Made by a program: the position numbers and the translations under genes. Under the pieces are notes generated by a model that saw only the letters and a program-made list of their open reading frames with translations, did not search any database and was not told where the DNA came from. Positions 22,125 through 33,791 of a DNA stretch of 64,000 bases are shown here, piece by piece (position 1 is the first letter of the stretch; each line of letters opens with the position of its first letter). Source of the stretch: Psococerastis gibbosa (Eukaryota; Arthropoda; Insecta; Psocodea; Psocidae); NCBI GenBank assembly GCA_963971405.1, contig OZ020485.1, positions 43,521,469-43,585,468 on the forward strand, given 5' to 3'.

Positions 22125-25100
22125 CTATGGACCTCGAGGATAGTTGCAGCCTTTGATAGTTGAGTCAAAGACCAGAGCTTTTGGGCAGCGGAACTCCATA
22201 GGCGTCATTCCACCGGCTCCATTGGCGCACATGTAAAATTTTGCGGGATCCGTACGATCCTGCATCATTTGGCCAGGTGATGTACAAATTGGAGGTGAAT
22301 TCTGGAAATTTCAAAATTTCAAAAGGTCATTTCAAATGCCAAAAGTTGTTGCTGAGGTTATCTCAATATCCTATCAGCATGGCCATGCCCAGGGGGTGGT
22401 CCAAGGTCCCCTCACCCCCGAAATATTTTTTTTAAATGTAAGCCTGTATTGTATGAAGAATTGGAGTACATTTATTTGAGTTTGAACACTGGATAGAATA
22501 GACTTTCATTAATATATTTCCGTAAAAAACATTTTGGACCCACCCCCCCCCCCCCCCGAAATCAAAACCTGGACACCGCCTTGCGGCTATCAGTATTAAA
22601 CGTAACAAGCAGGACATACAGGATCTACGTTTTGTCAAAGCAATCAGTAAAATAGATCTGCTTGTTGTGTCAGCAAATTTTATTGGAAAATTTTGCTTTT
22701 TGTTGGTATTGTGCCTAAATGATGGGGTTTGATGCAAAAGTGTAAAAGGATTCTTCGCTGCATTACCTTAATCCGCTGAGTATTGGCTAACCCGCAGAGT
22801 CCTCACCATCACTGAAGACAGGTTAATTTTTTCATTTTAGACCTAAATATGGTACGTCTTTCTTTTCTTTTTGAAAGTTTCCACCATTAAACCGAAGAGG
22901 GTCGTAGATAGTATAGAACTTACTTACTTCACTTGCCCTGGGAGACACGCATTTATAATGGTTTGTCCACAATTGAGCAGCTTGGACGACAATGTCGCCA
23001 ATCGTGACAGTGGTGGACAGACCAGCAGGCGGGTGGTATCCTGAACAGCCCTACAGTCACACCGGACATCCTCGGCAGCACGCAAGCCCCACTTGACAGC
23101 TGTGGTCTTCGAGAGTGGGGTTCCGGTCCTGAGGCGGTTCAACCTATACCAGTTGGGAAAAGGGAGGCCAGAAGTGTTAAGCACTTTATTCTGGGCGTTG
23201 CAGACAATGGTATGTTGTATAGCAATGCTGTCACTCTAGGCCACTCTACTTACTGTGTCTGAACCTATGCTATTAGAATTATCATTGATAGACTCTGGTT
23301 GGTAGCTCGACTGAGTTGTGGTAGTGGAAGGGTTGTTGCTTGGAGGTGGAATAGCAGTTGACGTGGAAGAAGCTGGTGATGGTTGCGTTGATGTAGATGG
23401 TGCAGAGGTTGTGCTAGTAGTTGAAGGAACTGGCGCAGTAGTAGTAGAACTTGTAATTGGGCCATCAGTAATTGGTCCTCCGCATGTTGGATCAGCGAGC
23501 TAAAGACAAATTGAATTTGTTTCCTTGTTACAACGCATCCTATAATTTACATTTTCTTTCAGACAGTTGGATCGTTGTTAAAAAAGTTAAAAGGTGCAGG
23601 GACCCCCCTTGTTTGCAACAATATCAATGTGTCCTTGTCTGAATATCTAAGCTTTATTGCTGTCAGAATGCATACAAACCCGCTATTCGCGCCAATATTT
23701 TCAGAAAAATTCCTCCATAGATCATCTATGGGTGGTGAAAATAATAGCCTATTCAGGTTTTGAGGGCGTAGATTCGACCTCCTCCAAAAAAAAACCTGGC
23801 TATCGCTTTCTCCCCTATACTTACTGAGTCAATCATAGTATGAATGAGAGGAAATTGTCCAAGACCGCAGGTTCCTCGGAAATCGTCAGTTTCAATGGTC
23901 CACAACATGAGTCCACCCAGGTTCAATTTTTTGGCCAGACACGCCTAAAACAGGAAAAGGTTTATTCAGACAATGGTAGCTGCTTCTTTGGGTTTACTAT
24001 GCCGTTTAATAGGTATTAATTTAATGTAACATGCATAGTAGACCCCCGCTGGTGTTACATCTGTAAATCTGTCATATTTAGATAATTAGCCAACCTACCT
24101 ACTAGAGCTAAAAGCCAAACCATATTGAAACTTTCAAATCATTTACATTTAGCCTGCGTCGTATTTGTCGATCTCTATAGCGCCCCTACACGGTCAATAA
24201 TAATGACATTATCAGTCGTTATCAGTCATTCCTATTTAGTAATGATGCAGCTGTGATCAGAGAATCCGGATCCCTATTATTATTTTTCGTCATTCCAACT
24301 TTGTCCACCTTAGACGATCATTGTTACTGTCATCTTGATAAGGTATAGTGTCATTATTACTGACCGAGTGGCCGCTTTCCAGTTGCCATTAATTCTGGAG
24401 GCTCTTGTTGCACAGTAATTTCGCAATTAGTCTACTATCGATGAGCTAATAATATCAAAAATTTCAAAAATATAAGTCCCGAATCTTCTAAAATATTGGA
24501 TTGGATTACGAAATATTATAGTCCTTGCACATTTTGGAATACTTTGCCGCTACCACACTCGATCAAAGGGCTCCCTTTATAATTGAATAGTTTTAAGTGC
24601 TGGCTATACCTTTTCACGGAACGAGGCCACGTCGTCATACCCAACCCATTTGTTTCCACTGACAGCATATGGCACCTGAAACCAAAAGTACAATAAGTAC
24701 AATATTGACCAAGAGTGTCCACTAAAACAAAATGAAAAGGTTCAATTATCTGCCAAAGTCCTTAAAGAAACTTTATCGTAAGATAATTTTAAGAGTTTAA
24801 GGTACCATGTACCAAAAGTATGTAATTAATGTGAATCTTTAACTTATTGTAAGCTTGTTAACCTAAGACTTAGGCGCCCATTCCATTGACCGGCTAGGGC
24901 TATTTCCAAAAACAGTGACGTGGTAGCAGACATTCAAGACTTAGGTTGCGTTTCCATCGATATCGCATTGCAGAATGCAAATGACATTGACGGAAATTTG
25001 AATTTTTCATTTTACAGATATCTATTAAAATGTTTGTACTTAACACATCCCATGATGCCATTTTTGTTTGTTTGTGATTTTACTGTATGATCATTGATCA

Positions 25101-28100
25101 ATTTTAACTATGCATTGAGGAAAATAAACATTTCCGTCAATTCTGCAATGCGAGTTCGGTGGAAACGCCTCCTAAGTCTTGAATGTCTGCTACCACGTCA
25201 CCGTTGTTGGAAATAGCCCTAGCCGGTCAATGGAATGGGCACCTTAGACAGGATTGCAATTTATTTTTTGGACCAATCATGAACTCATGTAGCAATGTGT
25301 TGCCTAATTTGATTCATTAACTGGTAATTGAAATTTATTAAGCCGGGGAACGTCGGATAAGGTGAGACAGGAAAAGTGAGACAAGCCTTAAATTTCGAGA
25401 CTATTGGCGGGAAACCGTCTAATGACACATAGTAGGCGACATTGGCTGAGGTACGCTATACAAACAAAGATGGAGCCATTTCGTACAAATTTGATAGTGC
25501 ACGATTTGTTTTCCTACTTTTTACGGGTAGGATTGTAAAATTTCATGTCCACTAATGTAAGCATAGCCTTCCATATTTTATAGTTATATATTGTCAATCA
25601 TTTTTATTTAGTTTATTGGCCACTTTTTCACAAATAACAGCAATACTACAACAACTAAACAGTTGTCTGGTTATCTGGTCCGTGTTAGGACAGATTGAAA
25701 TCAAAAGCGCAGGTTGAGGTAAAGTGAGACATTATATGCCATATGCGAAACATAATGTGTCTCATTTTACCTGTCACTTACCTTACCGTTTTCGTAAGCT
25801 GCCTTACCCCTTTCACTCATTGATTTTGTGTGTTTTTTCATTCAGAAATGCCTAACGGTAGAGTGGGACAAGTGCCGACTTTTGCCAGAAGTGCTTATGT
25901 GCAGAAACCGTACAAATGAATGATGCAGCCTTCATATCGTTGACAGCTGATCAATCACAATATCAGTTGGCGATGTAAGCATATTTATGTTGTCCTTGAT
26001 GACCGAGAAATAAAATCACTAAAATTAAGTGGCTCACTTTACTTGACTTTTCCCTATATTAAGTTATGAATCAGGTAAACCTTTTGTTTGTCGTCCCAGT
26101 ATGTGGTCCATTTCGTTCCGTTGTCGGCGCAAATCTCGTTGAACCCGTAGAAGCCAGCTTCTGGCACCCAGCCACAAGGCGGCGTGCCTCCTGCGGGTGC
26201 ACCCATTCCGTAGTTCCGGCTATCGGTAAGAGTGAAGGAGCGGCCGTAAGCTGCCAGGCCCAAAATCAGTTTCTCAGGTAAGGCTCCTTTACTCAACCAG
26301 CCTTGCGCAGTAGCCAACTGAAAGTTCAAAAGAACCGGTCCGAGTTTACTCGAACATGCTTTCCAATTTATCAAGTAGTAGCTAGAGAAAATGAGTAATT
26401 TCATGGTAAATTATTTTCCTATAGTTAAATTTCGGGCATCTCGGGGGGGGGGGGGGGGGGATTGTCCACCTGACGTCACTGGAGGTGAGGTGAATTCTAG
26501 ATAGGTCAGACCAACAATTTTCCACACAGCAACAATGGCAGAGCACGCAATGCATTTGACCGTGAATTTTCTATCATTTTTTCAAAAACAATTTTTTGCA
26601 CAAAACCAAATAATTTTGTGGGAAAACAACCTGTCCGGTTTCGTTACTCAATTTAACACCTAAAACATGCCTGAAGGTAGAAATCATCGATGGCTTCACA
26701 GAAAAATTATTTTTTAGTCATTTTTCATTAAAATTTAGTTAGTTTTATTTTTTTACTACCAGAAGCATACTATCAATGGGCAAGTGACCCCCCGCATTTT
26801 GTCAACATTAATAAAGACTACAATATATGTGAATTTAAAAGAAATCGTTGGAGCCGTTTTTGAGAAATAATTTTTTAGACGTTTTTTATGAGTTTTCTGA
26901 AAATAAAACCCCGCCAAATTGAGTTAGCCCAAAATAAAAATAAAAATGATCCCGAGGTATGATATTTGTGAACCTATATGCCGAATTTCATCAAAATTGA
27001 CCGAGTAGTAGACAGACAGGTAGTAGACAGACAGACAGACAGAGCGACAGAGTGACAGACAGAGCGACAGACTGACAGACACAGCGACAGAGCGACAGAC
27101 AGAGCGACAGACAGACATTTCGTAAAAACCACATTTTTGGGTCCCTGGTACCTCAAAACGTGTAAATCCGTTGAAATCTCGGAATCGAAAATTTCGATCA
27201 TCACAAAGTTTCCTTATACTACGTGTAAATTGGAAAAGCAATAACTAGTGGTACTGACATCAGTCAAGGACACAATAGAAACCCCAGTAGACGAACAACT
27301 TAAGAAAACTACAGAAGATACTTGCTGCGGGATACAGTGGAAATCACTAGTAAACCAGCCCATACCACGTGATCTACCGAAGGCTGATGTAGTCGCAAGA
27401 TTCTGATTTTCTACTGGGCACCTTCTCCGGATCGGGATTGTAGACTCGAACACCTGTCCCCTTTGGACGGTCTATACACCTACAGGATTGCGCAGCATCT
27501 CCAACTACTAGGACAGGACTCCCATGCGTCTTTACTGGGAGGCAGAGATGCCAAAAGCTGGCATTGGATAAAGTAAAGTAGTGGTACGTACATACTGTTC
27601 ATATAAATGTCATTCTGGGCAGTAATTGTTTTTCTATAGATGTAAAGCACCACGTCTTCCCTGTGTAACTACAGTAGATCACGTACATTGAATCAGTCTA
27701 TTTAGTTATTTTGGGTGAGATTTTCTACTAAAGTCTACTGTAGTGAAGAGGCAGAAGATTTCTATATAACTCATATATTTACAGTATGCATTACTATCAG
27801 TCACACTATTATTTAGAAGTACAATTATTATACGTACAATGTTGAGGTGTTGGTCTTGAGGCCCATCTTGAGATCCAGCGTAGAGCGGGGCGTTGTGGCC
27901 AGTCACTGAGTCCCAGCTGCCGTGTAAATCGTAGGCCATGAGATTGATGAAGTCAAGGTATTGGTTCATAGCCACTAAGTCATAGGAGATGTCTATGGTC
28001 TTAATATTGGCATTTACAGCAGCACTTAGCAATAAGCCCTGAAATATAAAATATATAAAGAACCGGTACGATTTAACCCGCACATGCTTTCCTATTTATG

Positions 28101-31100
28101 AATTATTATAGGTAAAGCGATAGATAATACAAGAAGACTAGTTCCATGGTATGCCAATTTCCTAGGGTTAAATTCGGTTGCCTCAACTTTCCCTATCCCA
28201 AATACATCACTATGCCAACAAAGTCCTTTAAATTGGTAATGAAGACGTTGAAAACTGCATATGTAGGTACCTACTTGGCGGTTAAAAATGACTGATTAAA
28301 ATATTGTCTATTGACAGCAAAATTATCCTCATAATCATATTATAGGAGCAACCTATCGTGTATAAATAAGTTTATATGTTAGGTCCATTCCTACTGGAAG
28401 TTGGCCTTAGGCGCCCATTCCATTGACCGGCTAGGGCTTTTACCAACAACGGTGACGTGGTAGCAGACATTCAAGACTTAGGTTGCGTTTCCACCGATCT
28501 CGCATTGCAGAATGCAAATGACATTGACGGAAATTAGAATTTTTCTTTTTATAGAAATCGATTAAAATGTTTGTACTTAACATATCCCATGACGCCATTT
28601 TTTAATTTTAGTTTGTTTGTGATTTTACTGTATGATCATTGATCAATTTTAACTATGGCATAGAGGAAAATAAACATTTCCGTCAATTCTGCAATGCGAG
28701 GTCGGGGTAGGCGCCCATTCCATTGACCGGCTAGGGCTATTTCCAAAAACAGTGACGTGGTAGCAGACACTCAAGACTTTGTTAGCGTTTCCACCGACCT
28801 CGCATTGCAGATTGCAAATGACATTGACGGAAATGTTTGTGTTTCTTTTTATAGAAATCTATTAAAATGTTTGTAATTAACATATCCCATGAAGCCATTT
28901 TTTAATTTTAGTTTGTTTGTTTGTGAATTTACTGTATGATCATTGATCAATTTTAACTATGGCATAGAGGAAAATAAACATTTCCGTCAATTCTGCAATG
29001 CGAGGTCAGTGGAAACGCCACCTATGTCTTGACTGTCTGCTACCACGTCACCGTTTTTGGAAATAGCCCTAGCCGGTCAATGGAATGGGCACCTAAACAG
29101 GATATACTGTAAATACATTGAGCCTCACCTCTGGGCTGAATTTTTCGTGAAGCCCCTTAATCAACTCCGTATACGCCAGCTTATCACTTGGAGCACCTCC
29201 CCTCTGAGCAGGATATTCCCAGTCAAGGTCAAATCCATCAAGGTTGTTAATTTTGACAAATTTATAAATGTTGTTGATGAGAAGCGTTCTTGTAGCCGGG
29301 TTCCCAACAACTCGAGAGTATTTCTCTGAACCTTCATTCCAACCTCCAATGGCCATCATAAACATGGTATTCTCAGATTTACATTTTCTTTGAATAATTT
29401 GAAATAATCCTGTGCAAACAGCAAAACAACATTGATACATTGATATTAGTATAGATCAAATATTAAATAAATAAATAAATCAAAATTTTTTTGTGCTATT
29501 ACTAAGCCAACCTAGTGGAGGTAAATATATTGTCCTCTCTTACATGGCCTCCGAAGCATGGCCAAAAAACGAAGCAAGTGTGGGACTCGAACCAACAATC
29601 TTACGGGTGAAAGTCGGAGTCTGTACCACTACTCAACATGTCCTGACTATGAAATATTTATCTACCCTATCTAGCCAATCCTGACTCGATCAAAAATTGA
29701 AGGGAAGCAGATAGTGGCGTTTGATGAAAATATTCATGTCATAACGCTTCCTGCTGAGTTTTTTTATGCAATAGGAAGAAATTCGAAATTGAATTCATTT
29801 GGTAATAGGTAATTTGCTGTAAAAAAAAATACGTTTTCCCCCTATTACACACAAATGCAATCCAATAAATTGGAAAGTGTAATAACTAAATTGGAATTCA
29901 AATCGTATAGGTTACGTATACATAAACATTCCAAATATTTCTTCCATCAAATAAATATATTGGATTGAGAAAATATTGGAGTGTGAAATTAGGGTCATTC
30001 TAATATATATAATACTATAGTTTCCACCGAATTTTCCTTGTAAGCATGCGTTCCATTATTCATTAGTCACAAACGCTGTTAAATCAATATTCTTTTGGAT
30101 TTTTTATAATTATTCTCATGAAGTGTTCCATCAGGGTATAGGCCTATATATATATATATTTTTTTTTTGTTTTTTAAGAAAGGTTATCCGCATACAAACA
30201 ATTTAATGAAAGTATCCGATTGACCTCTTCAGTCGCCTCTGTAGGTTAGTACCCGTGTTGAGTTACGACACGTCTTCGATCGCATCGCGTGTAGAAACTC
30301 GCACGAGCACTTCCAATATTTTGATAAGGCGCAAATTCCACCGACCTCGTTTGTGTTTGTCAGCGTGACACTGACGTGGTAGCAGACATTAAAGACTGTC
30401 TTTATTCTTTAATGTCTGTTACCACGTCAATGTCACGCTGACAAACACAAACGAGGTCGGTGGAATTTGCGCCTTCTAGTACCTTCTTTCTTCCAGTCTC
30501 CATCCCCAATGTCGCCATAAGCGTCGAGCCACTTTACGTCAGCGTTGTTATCGTCGAGGCCAACGAAAGTGTAAATAAAATGCGTGCACAGTCCGCATTG
30601 TACATTTGAATCGTCAAACTTGGCCGGGCCCCATCGGTATTGCGCCCAGCTGCCGAAATAACACACGACTTCTGAAATATGCAACACACATATGTATCCA
30701 ACTTTCAAACAGGTTTCTGCAGGGGTACACATCACAAAACTCAATAATTGTACTTAGTCATAGCTGGGGCATCGAATGAGACAAGGTACATCCATCCATA
30801 AGAGAGTTTCCCCAGTGACTTTGTGGAAGTGACACATTACAATTTAGTACAAAATTACAAAATAATTGCACCAATTCCACAAAATATATAAAATTTATAT
30901 GACAGCTGTTTCTCCTCTCCTAGACCTAGTGTCTAAAAAGCCCCGCCCAATCCTCTTCCACTACAATTAATACTTATTTGTTTACTTTGAACGGCACTTG
31001 TAGGAACTAGTCTGAAGATGGTGTCCACAACCGAATCAGCTGTCATATAAATTAATAATTAATTATTTAATTAATAATAATAATAATTAATAAATAATAA

Positions 31101-31420
31101 TATTTTGTATTTTTTTTCAAAATTGTAAGGTACATACAGAGTGTATTGTAAGATAATTGTATTGTACTCGAATACCCATTGAACTTATGCATTGTTTTGG
31201 CTTTTAATAACCACGAAAAATTTAATACCTACTGATGAGGTACTCGCGGCTCTTTTATTCTGTATTGTAAATTATTGGAAATAAATAAACAATAACGGTG
31301 ATCAGTGATTATATAGGTACTATCACTTTTTTTCTTACTTTTGTTGCCAATATTGTTGGGCGCAGAGTGGACTTGAAGCAGAGTCACTGCAGCAGTCACT
31401 ACTGCTAGAAGCAATCTCAT
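22125..31420 (-). CDS. Chitinase A: secreted GH18 with Ser/Thr/Pro linker and CBM14
   Basis: Endochitinase hydrolysing beta-1,4 bonds of chitin outside the cell. Exons in order: 31420-31339, 30671-30483, 29409-29129, 28038-27838, 26317-26081, 24675-24610, 23944-23825, 23499-23254, 22301-22125. All have GT-AG borders and matching phases: 1,599 nt, 532 aa. Residues 1-20 form a signal peptide ([20 protein letters not shown]). The GH18 domain (about 28-392) has [24 protein letters not shown], catalytic [10 protein letters not shown] with E155 as acid/base, [13 protein letters not shown] and [11 protein letters not shown]. Residues 393-474 are a Ser/Thr/Pro-rich, probably O-glycosylated linker. 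Residues 475-532 form a peritrophin-A-like domain with four visible Cys ([30 protein letters not shown]), two fewer than the usual six. A noncoding 5' exon is likely: an acceptor precedes 31439 and a donor GTAAGT lies at 31,611-31,606. Intron positions differ from chitinases B-D. Confidence 0.93.
22924..23184 (-). pseudogene. Non-LTR reverse-transcriptase C-terminal fragment
   Basis: The minus frame reads [19 protein letters not shown], then [19 protein letters not shown] and LVCPPL. This is the typical 'LNRLRTG... W G... C-D-C... H...CP' zinc-knuckle-like tail after the RT domain of Jockey-type LINEs. The usual His before the last Cys is not evident and no RT domain is upstream. It lies in intron 8 of chitinase A, the same strand as the gene. 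Confidence 0.72.
24873..25243. mobile_element. Tourist-like MITE, 'GGCGCCCATTCC' subfamily
   Basis: The ends ggcgcccattccattgaccg and its inverse (to 25,243) are flanked by TTA on both sides (24,870-24,872 and 25,244-25,246). It is a foldback of about 371 bp with internal gacgtggtagcagacattca and aaatgacattgacggaaat modules. It lies in intron 5 of chitinase A. Sister copies: 28,410, 28,710 and 41,737. Confidence 0.87.
26328..27242 (+). mobile_element. AAGAACCGG-family element, longest copy
   Basis: Begins aaagaaccggtccgagttta and ends near aattggaaaagcaataac, matching the order of blocks at 43,808-44,564. Inside are a poly-G run (26,444-26,460), ctgacgtcactggaggtgag, agacagacagacagagcgac and catttcgtaaaaacca. 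There is no transposase frame. The left end stops about 11 bp from the 3' splice acceptor of chitinase A exon 5 (exon starts 26,317). Superfamily unknown; terminal inverted repeats are not obvious. Confidence 0.75.
28057..28180 (+). repeat. AAGAACCGG-family terminal fragment
   Basis: Starts aaagaaccggtacgatttaa and continues through acatgctttcctattta and tcctagggttaaattcgg, then loses similarity. The end lies 19 bp from the acceptor of chitinase A exon 4 (exon starts 28,038). Another short piece of this end is at about 50,086-50,115 in intron 1 of chitinase C. Confidence 0.65.
28410..28707. mobile_element. Tourist-like MITE, right arm lost
   Basis: Starts with TTA (28,407-28,409) then ggcgcccattccattgacc. 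It runs like the 24,873 copy up to gcaatgcgaggtcgg, where the next copy begins, so the right terminus is missing. A tandem or nested pair of the same subfamily in intron 3 of chitinase A. Confidence 0.8.
28710..29093. mobile_element. Tourist-like MITE next to exon 3 donor
   Basis: Starts ggcgcccattccattgacc directly after the broken copy and ends ggtcaatggaatgggcacc at 29,093, followed by TAA. About 384 bp, foldback. The end is about 33 bp from the splice donor of chitinase A exon 3 (GT at 29,128-29,127). Confidence 0.85.
29497..29640 (-). repeat. tRNA-derived SINE, minus-strand copy
   Basis: Reverse complement of the 19,310 family: the B box reads as ggactcgaacc on the plus strand (tttt tail on the left). 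The body has catggcctccgaagcatggcc. It lies in intron 2 of chitinase A. Confidence 0.75.
30165..30327 (+). repeat. 'gacctcttcagtcgcctc' repeat, copy 3
   Basis: Has tttttaagaaaggttatccgc, gtatccgattgacctcttca, gtgttgagttacgacacg and cgatcgcatcg, matching 8,100-8,290 and 19,520-19,690. It runs directly into the hairpin MITE at 30,328 in intron 2 of chitinase A. Confidence 0.65.
30328..30473. mobile_element. Near-perfect hairpin MITE at the exon 2 splice donor
   Basis: 146 bp with arms from ggcgcaaattccaccgacct to aggtcggtggaatttgcgcc. The match is almost perfect along about 70 bp per arm, so RNA or single-strand DNA would form a long hairpin. It shares gacgtggtagcagacatt with the larger Tourist-like copies and is preceded by TAA, but TTC follows it, so the duplication is not intact. 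The right end lies only 7 bp from the GT of the chitinase A exon 2 donor (30,482-30,481). Confidence 0.87.
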
Positions 31421-31609
31421 GACTGTTAAAATAATGAACCTGAAAGAATAACTTACAGTAAAACATACAGTATGTACTATGTACCCATGGGTAAGAATGG
31501 GCCGAATGGCCCAAATTTTGCTCACATGGAAAAGAAAGACAATTGTTTTTTCTTCTCTAACTCATAAACCTATGTGCATCTCACATGAATACCTATAAAT
31601 AATAAACTT

Positions 31610-31681
31610 ACGATAATAAATTCAAAATAAAAATATTTTTTATGATATTGTAGACAAGTTGGTTCAATACTCGCATTATAT
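31610..31681 (-). promoter_or_regulatory. Putative core promoter and noncoding exon of chitinase A
   Basis: On the minus strand ATATAATG (TATA-like, 31,675-31,681) is followed about 65 nt later by a strong donor, TTATC|GTAAGTTTAT (GT at 31,611-31,610). A matching acceptor TTCTTTCAG|GTTC precedes the coding start (exon from 31,439). This predicts a short untranslated first exon of about 30 nt. Chitinase C shows the same layout, which supports it. Confidence 0.5.
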
Positions 31682-31868
31682 GGACCGTCCGTGGAGGTGA
31701 AATATGAACAATCACAATAAAGTATGCCACTTTTTCGAGCTTAAATGTTCTTGGAAGTAACTAGGCTACAGATCAAATTCTGGCTGTTATAAACAGTCTG
31801 TATATTGTGTACATAACCATAATGACTTGAAGAGGGTTGTCCAGCAGAGCATGGGGTTGTAAAGGACT

Positions 31869-32042
31869 TATAGATTAGTGGAAAGGACTCCAACTTTCAC
31901 CCGAAAGGCTGTTGGTTCAAGTCCCACACTTGCCACATTTTCTGGCCATACTTCGGAGGGCATGTAGAGCAGGTGGTCCCGGGCCTTCCTAGTTGAGTGT
32001 AAGAGAGGGCTTTTAACTCCACTAGGTTGCCTTAGTAATAAA
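31869..32042 (+). repeat. tRNA-derived SINE, copy 3
   Basis: Head tagattagtggaaaggactc with tttcacccgaaaggc, B box ggttcaagtccc, body cattttctggccatacttcg, and tail in aataaaacaaaatttg. Same family as 19,310. Confidence 0.78.
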
Positions 32043-32813
32043 ACAAAATTTGAATGTTTTCAATTAAATTTTAAATTCTTTGATGTAGCCTACTCCCTTT
32101 CTATGTCAAAGACATTTGCAAAAACATTGAATAGACACTGTGCACACAATATGAATTCTTCTATTAAGTAACTCAAATTGTAACTAAATGTATCGTAATA
32201 TTTTAATTGTAAGGCAATTTCTTGTGTATTATGAATGTGATGTCTTTGGTCTCCCGCATATCATTTAAATATAGGCTAATAAAAATAAAGGCTTATTATA
32301 TTATTTTTGTTTTAAATTATTAGTTTTTTGTAGCAGAGTTAATTAATTATGAAACTATTCTTATACCTGATTGCATGCCTCCATAGATTTACCTAAATTT
32401 CCTTCTTCTCGGCCCTTCTATCCTTCTAGCCTAAAAAATTATTTAATGGTGAGACTTACCGTACCTATTAGGAAGAGGTTGTTGCGAGTGAATATTTTTA
32501 AAAAGCTCTCTGCTTTTATACAAGTGTCGAAGTCGGTAGGCCTTTCCTTAGACATACAGGAAAAGGGTTCTTTGGCTAACAATAATAATAACAATCAACG
32601 ACAGAGGAAGAAAGCCAACAATAAGGGACTCAAAGCAAATAATTATAAAACAGGCTCAGGCATCATAAAATCATCTTGACATTGACGTCATCAGAGTATA
32701 GTAAGCGATTCAAGGTTGAAGCCATTTCATTCACTGATTAATAATGTACTATAACATACAACAGTATTTTCAACCCTTGAAAACGTTTTCCTGTGCATAT
32801 TGTGTGGTGGTAG

Positions 32814-33328
32814 CAGGCGCGGATTTACGGGGGGGGGGGGTTCCTCAAAATGCGTAAAACCCCACTATTTCAGTCCTATTTTTCACACATTTTCTCCCGG
32901 GGGAGACCTCCGGGCCCCCCTTGTTCTGAATTTTATTAATTCCCTATAATATAGCAACCTTATTGCTCTGAAAATGCTCAAAACCCCAATATTTCAGCCC
33001 TATTTTTCAAACATTTTCAACCGGGGAGACCCCCGGGCCCCCTTTCATATTTCCGAACCCTATGGCTCATGCGCAAAGACACTAAGACCATTAATGTAAA
33101 AGCTGCGTGTACGTCCATGAGAACGGTTTTCCCCAATTTGTACACTTTTATGAAACTGGTTAGAGAGGCGCCAAATTGTACACCGACCTCTCCGAAAACC
33201 TTTCGTTACGCCCCTTTTTAAGGGGTCTGGGACCATCTCTGATTATATTGGCAATTTTTTGCAATTCGTATTTTTTATTCGTATTTAATCTTAGCTCCCT
33301 CCTTGGTCTCATTCTAGATCCGCACCTG
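32814..33328. mobile_element. hAT-type element (515 bp)
   Basis: Begins caggcgcggattt and ends gatccgcacctg, near-perfect inverted ends, with an exact 8-bp direct repeat ggtggtag at 32,806-32,813 and 33,329-33,336. The interior has the cgggggagacctccgggcccc module shared with 1,655-2,558 and 54,492-55,235, showing one family. No transposase frame. Confidence 0.88.
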
Positions 33329-33791
33329 GGTGGTAGCCTACGTTAAATTTATCCAATGTTTATGCTAAGTTTTGGATCAACGTGTCCTATGCCTAGACAC
33401 GGTAAGTAAGTAAGAATGTAGGTACGGTAAATAACTGTTGATACTTAACTCGTTAACGGACAGGACTGTTATTGCAGTCGTGGCAAGGCTCTATGTCAGT
33501 GGGGCTTCTGACACCACAAAATGGTCTAAAATTCAAAATATGTCACTTACCTACTGAGTCATGTAATTCCTATGATGTTCTTATGGCCAAAGCAACTACT
33601 ATTACAGTTCTGTCCTATATGTCCAAAAGCTTGACTGCAGTTGCAGCTGTGTCGCCCGAGTTGCAACTGGAAGCAACTGCAATAGCAGTCGTGATCGTTA
33701 AATGTCAGGAATATGCTGTGATAAATTAATATGTAAAATTTAAATTATGGTGCTATCCGTGAATGTGTTAACAATTCTCCCTTTGAAACAA

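Noticed and set aside
23254..23499. Plus-strand Val/Glu/Gly-rich frame ([11 protein letters not shown]...)
   Set aside because: It is the antisense of the Ser/Thr/Pro linker exon of chitinase A, whose splice sites and phase fit both neighbours.
32371..32679. Possible small gene, 102-aa Asn/Lys-rich frame
   Set aside because: Low complexity in AT-rich DNA, no splice support, no family motif and no signal of a promoter.
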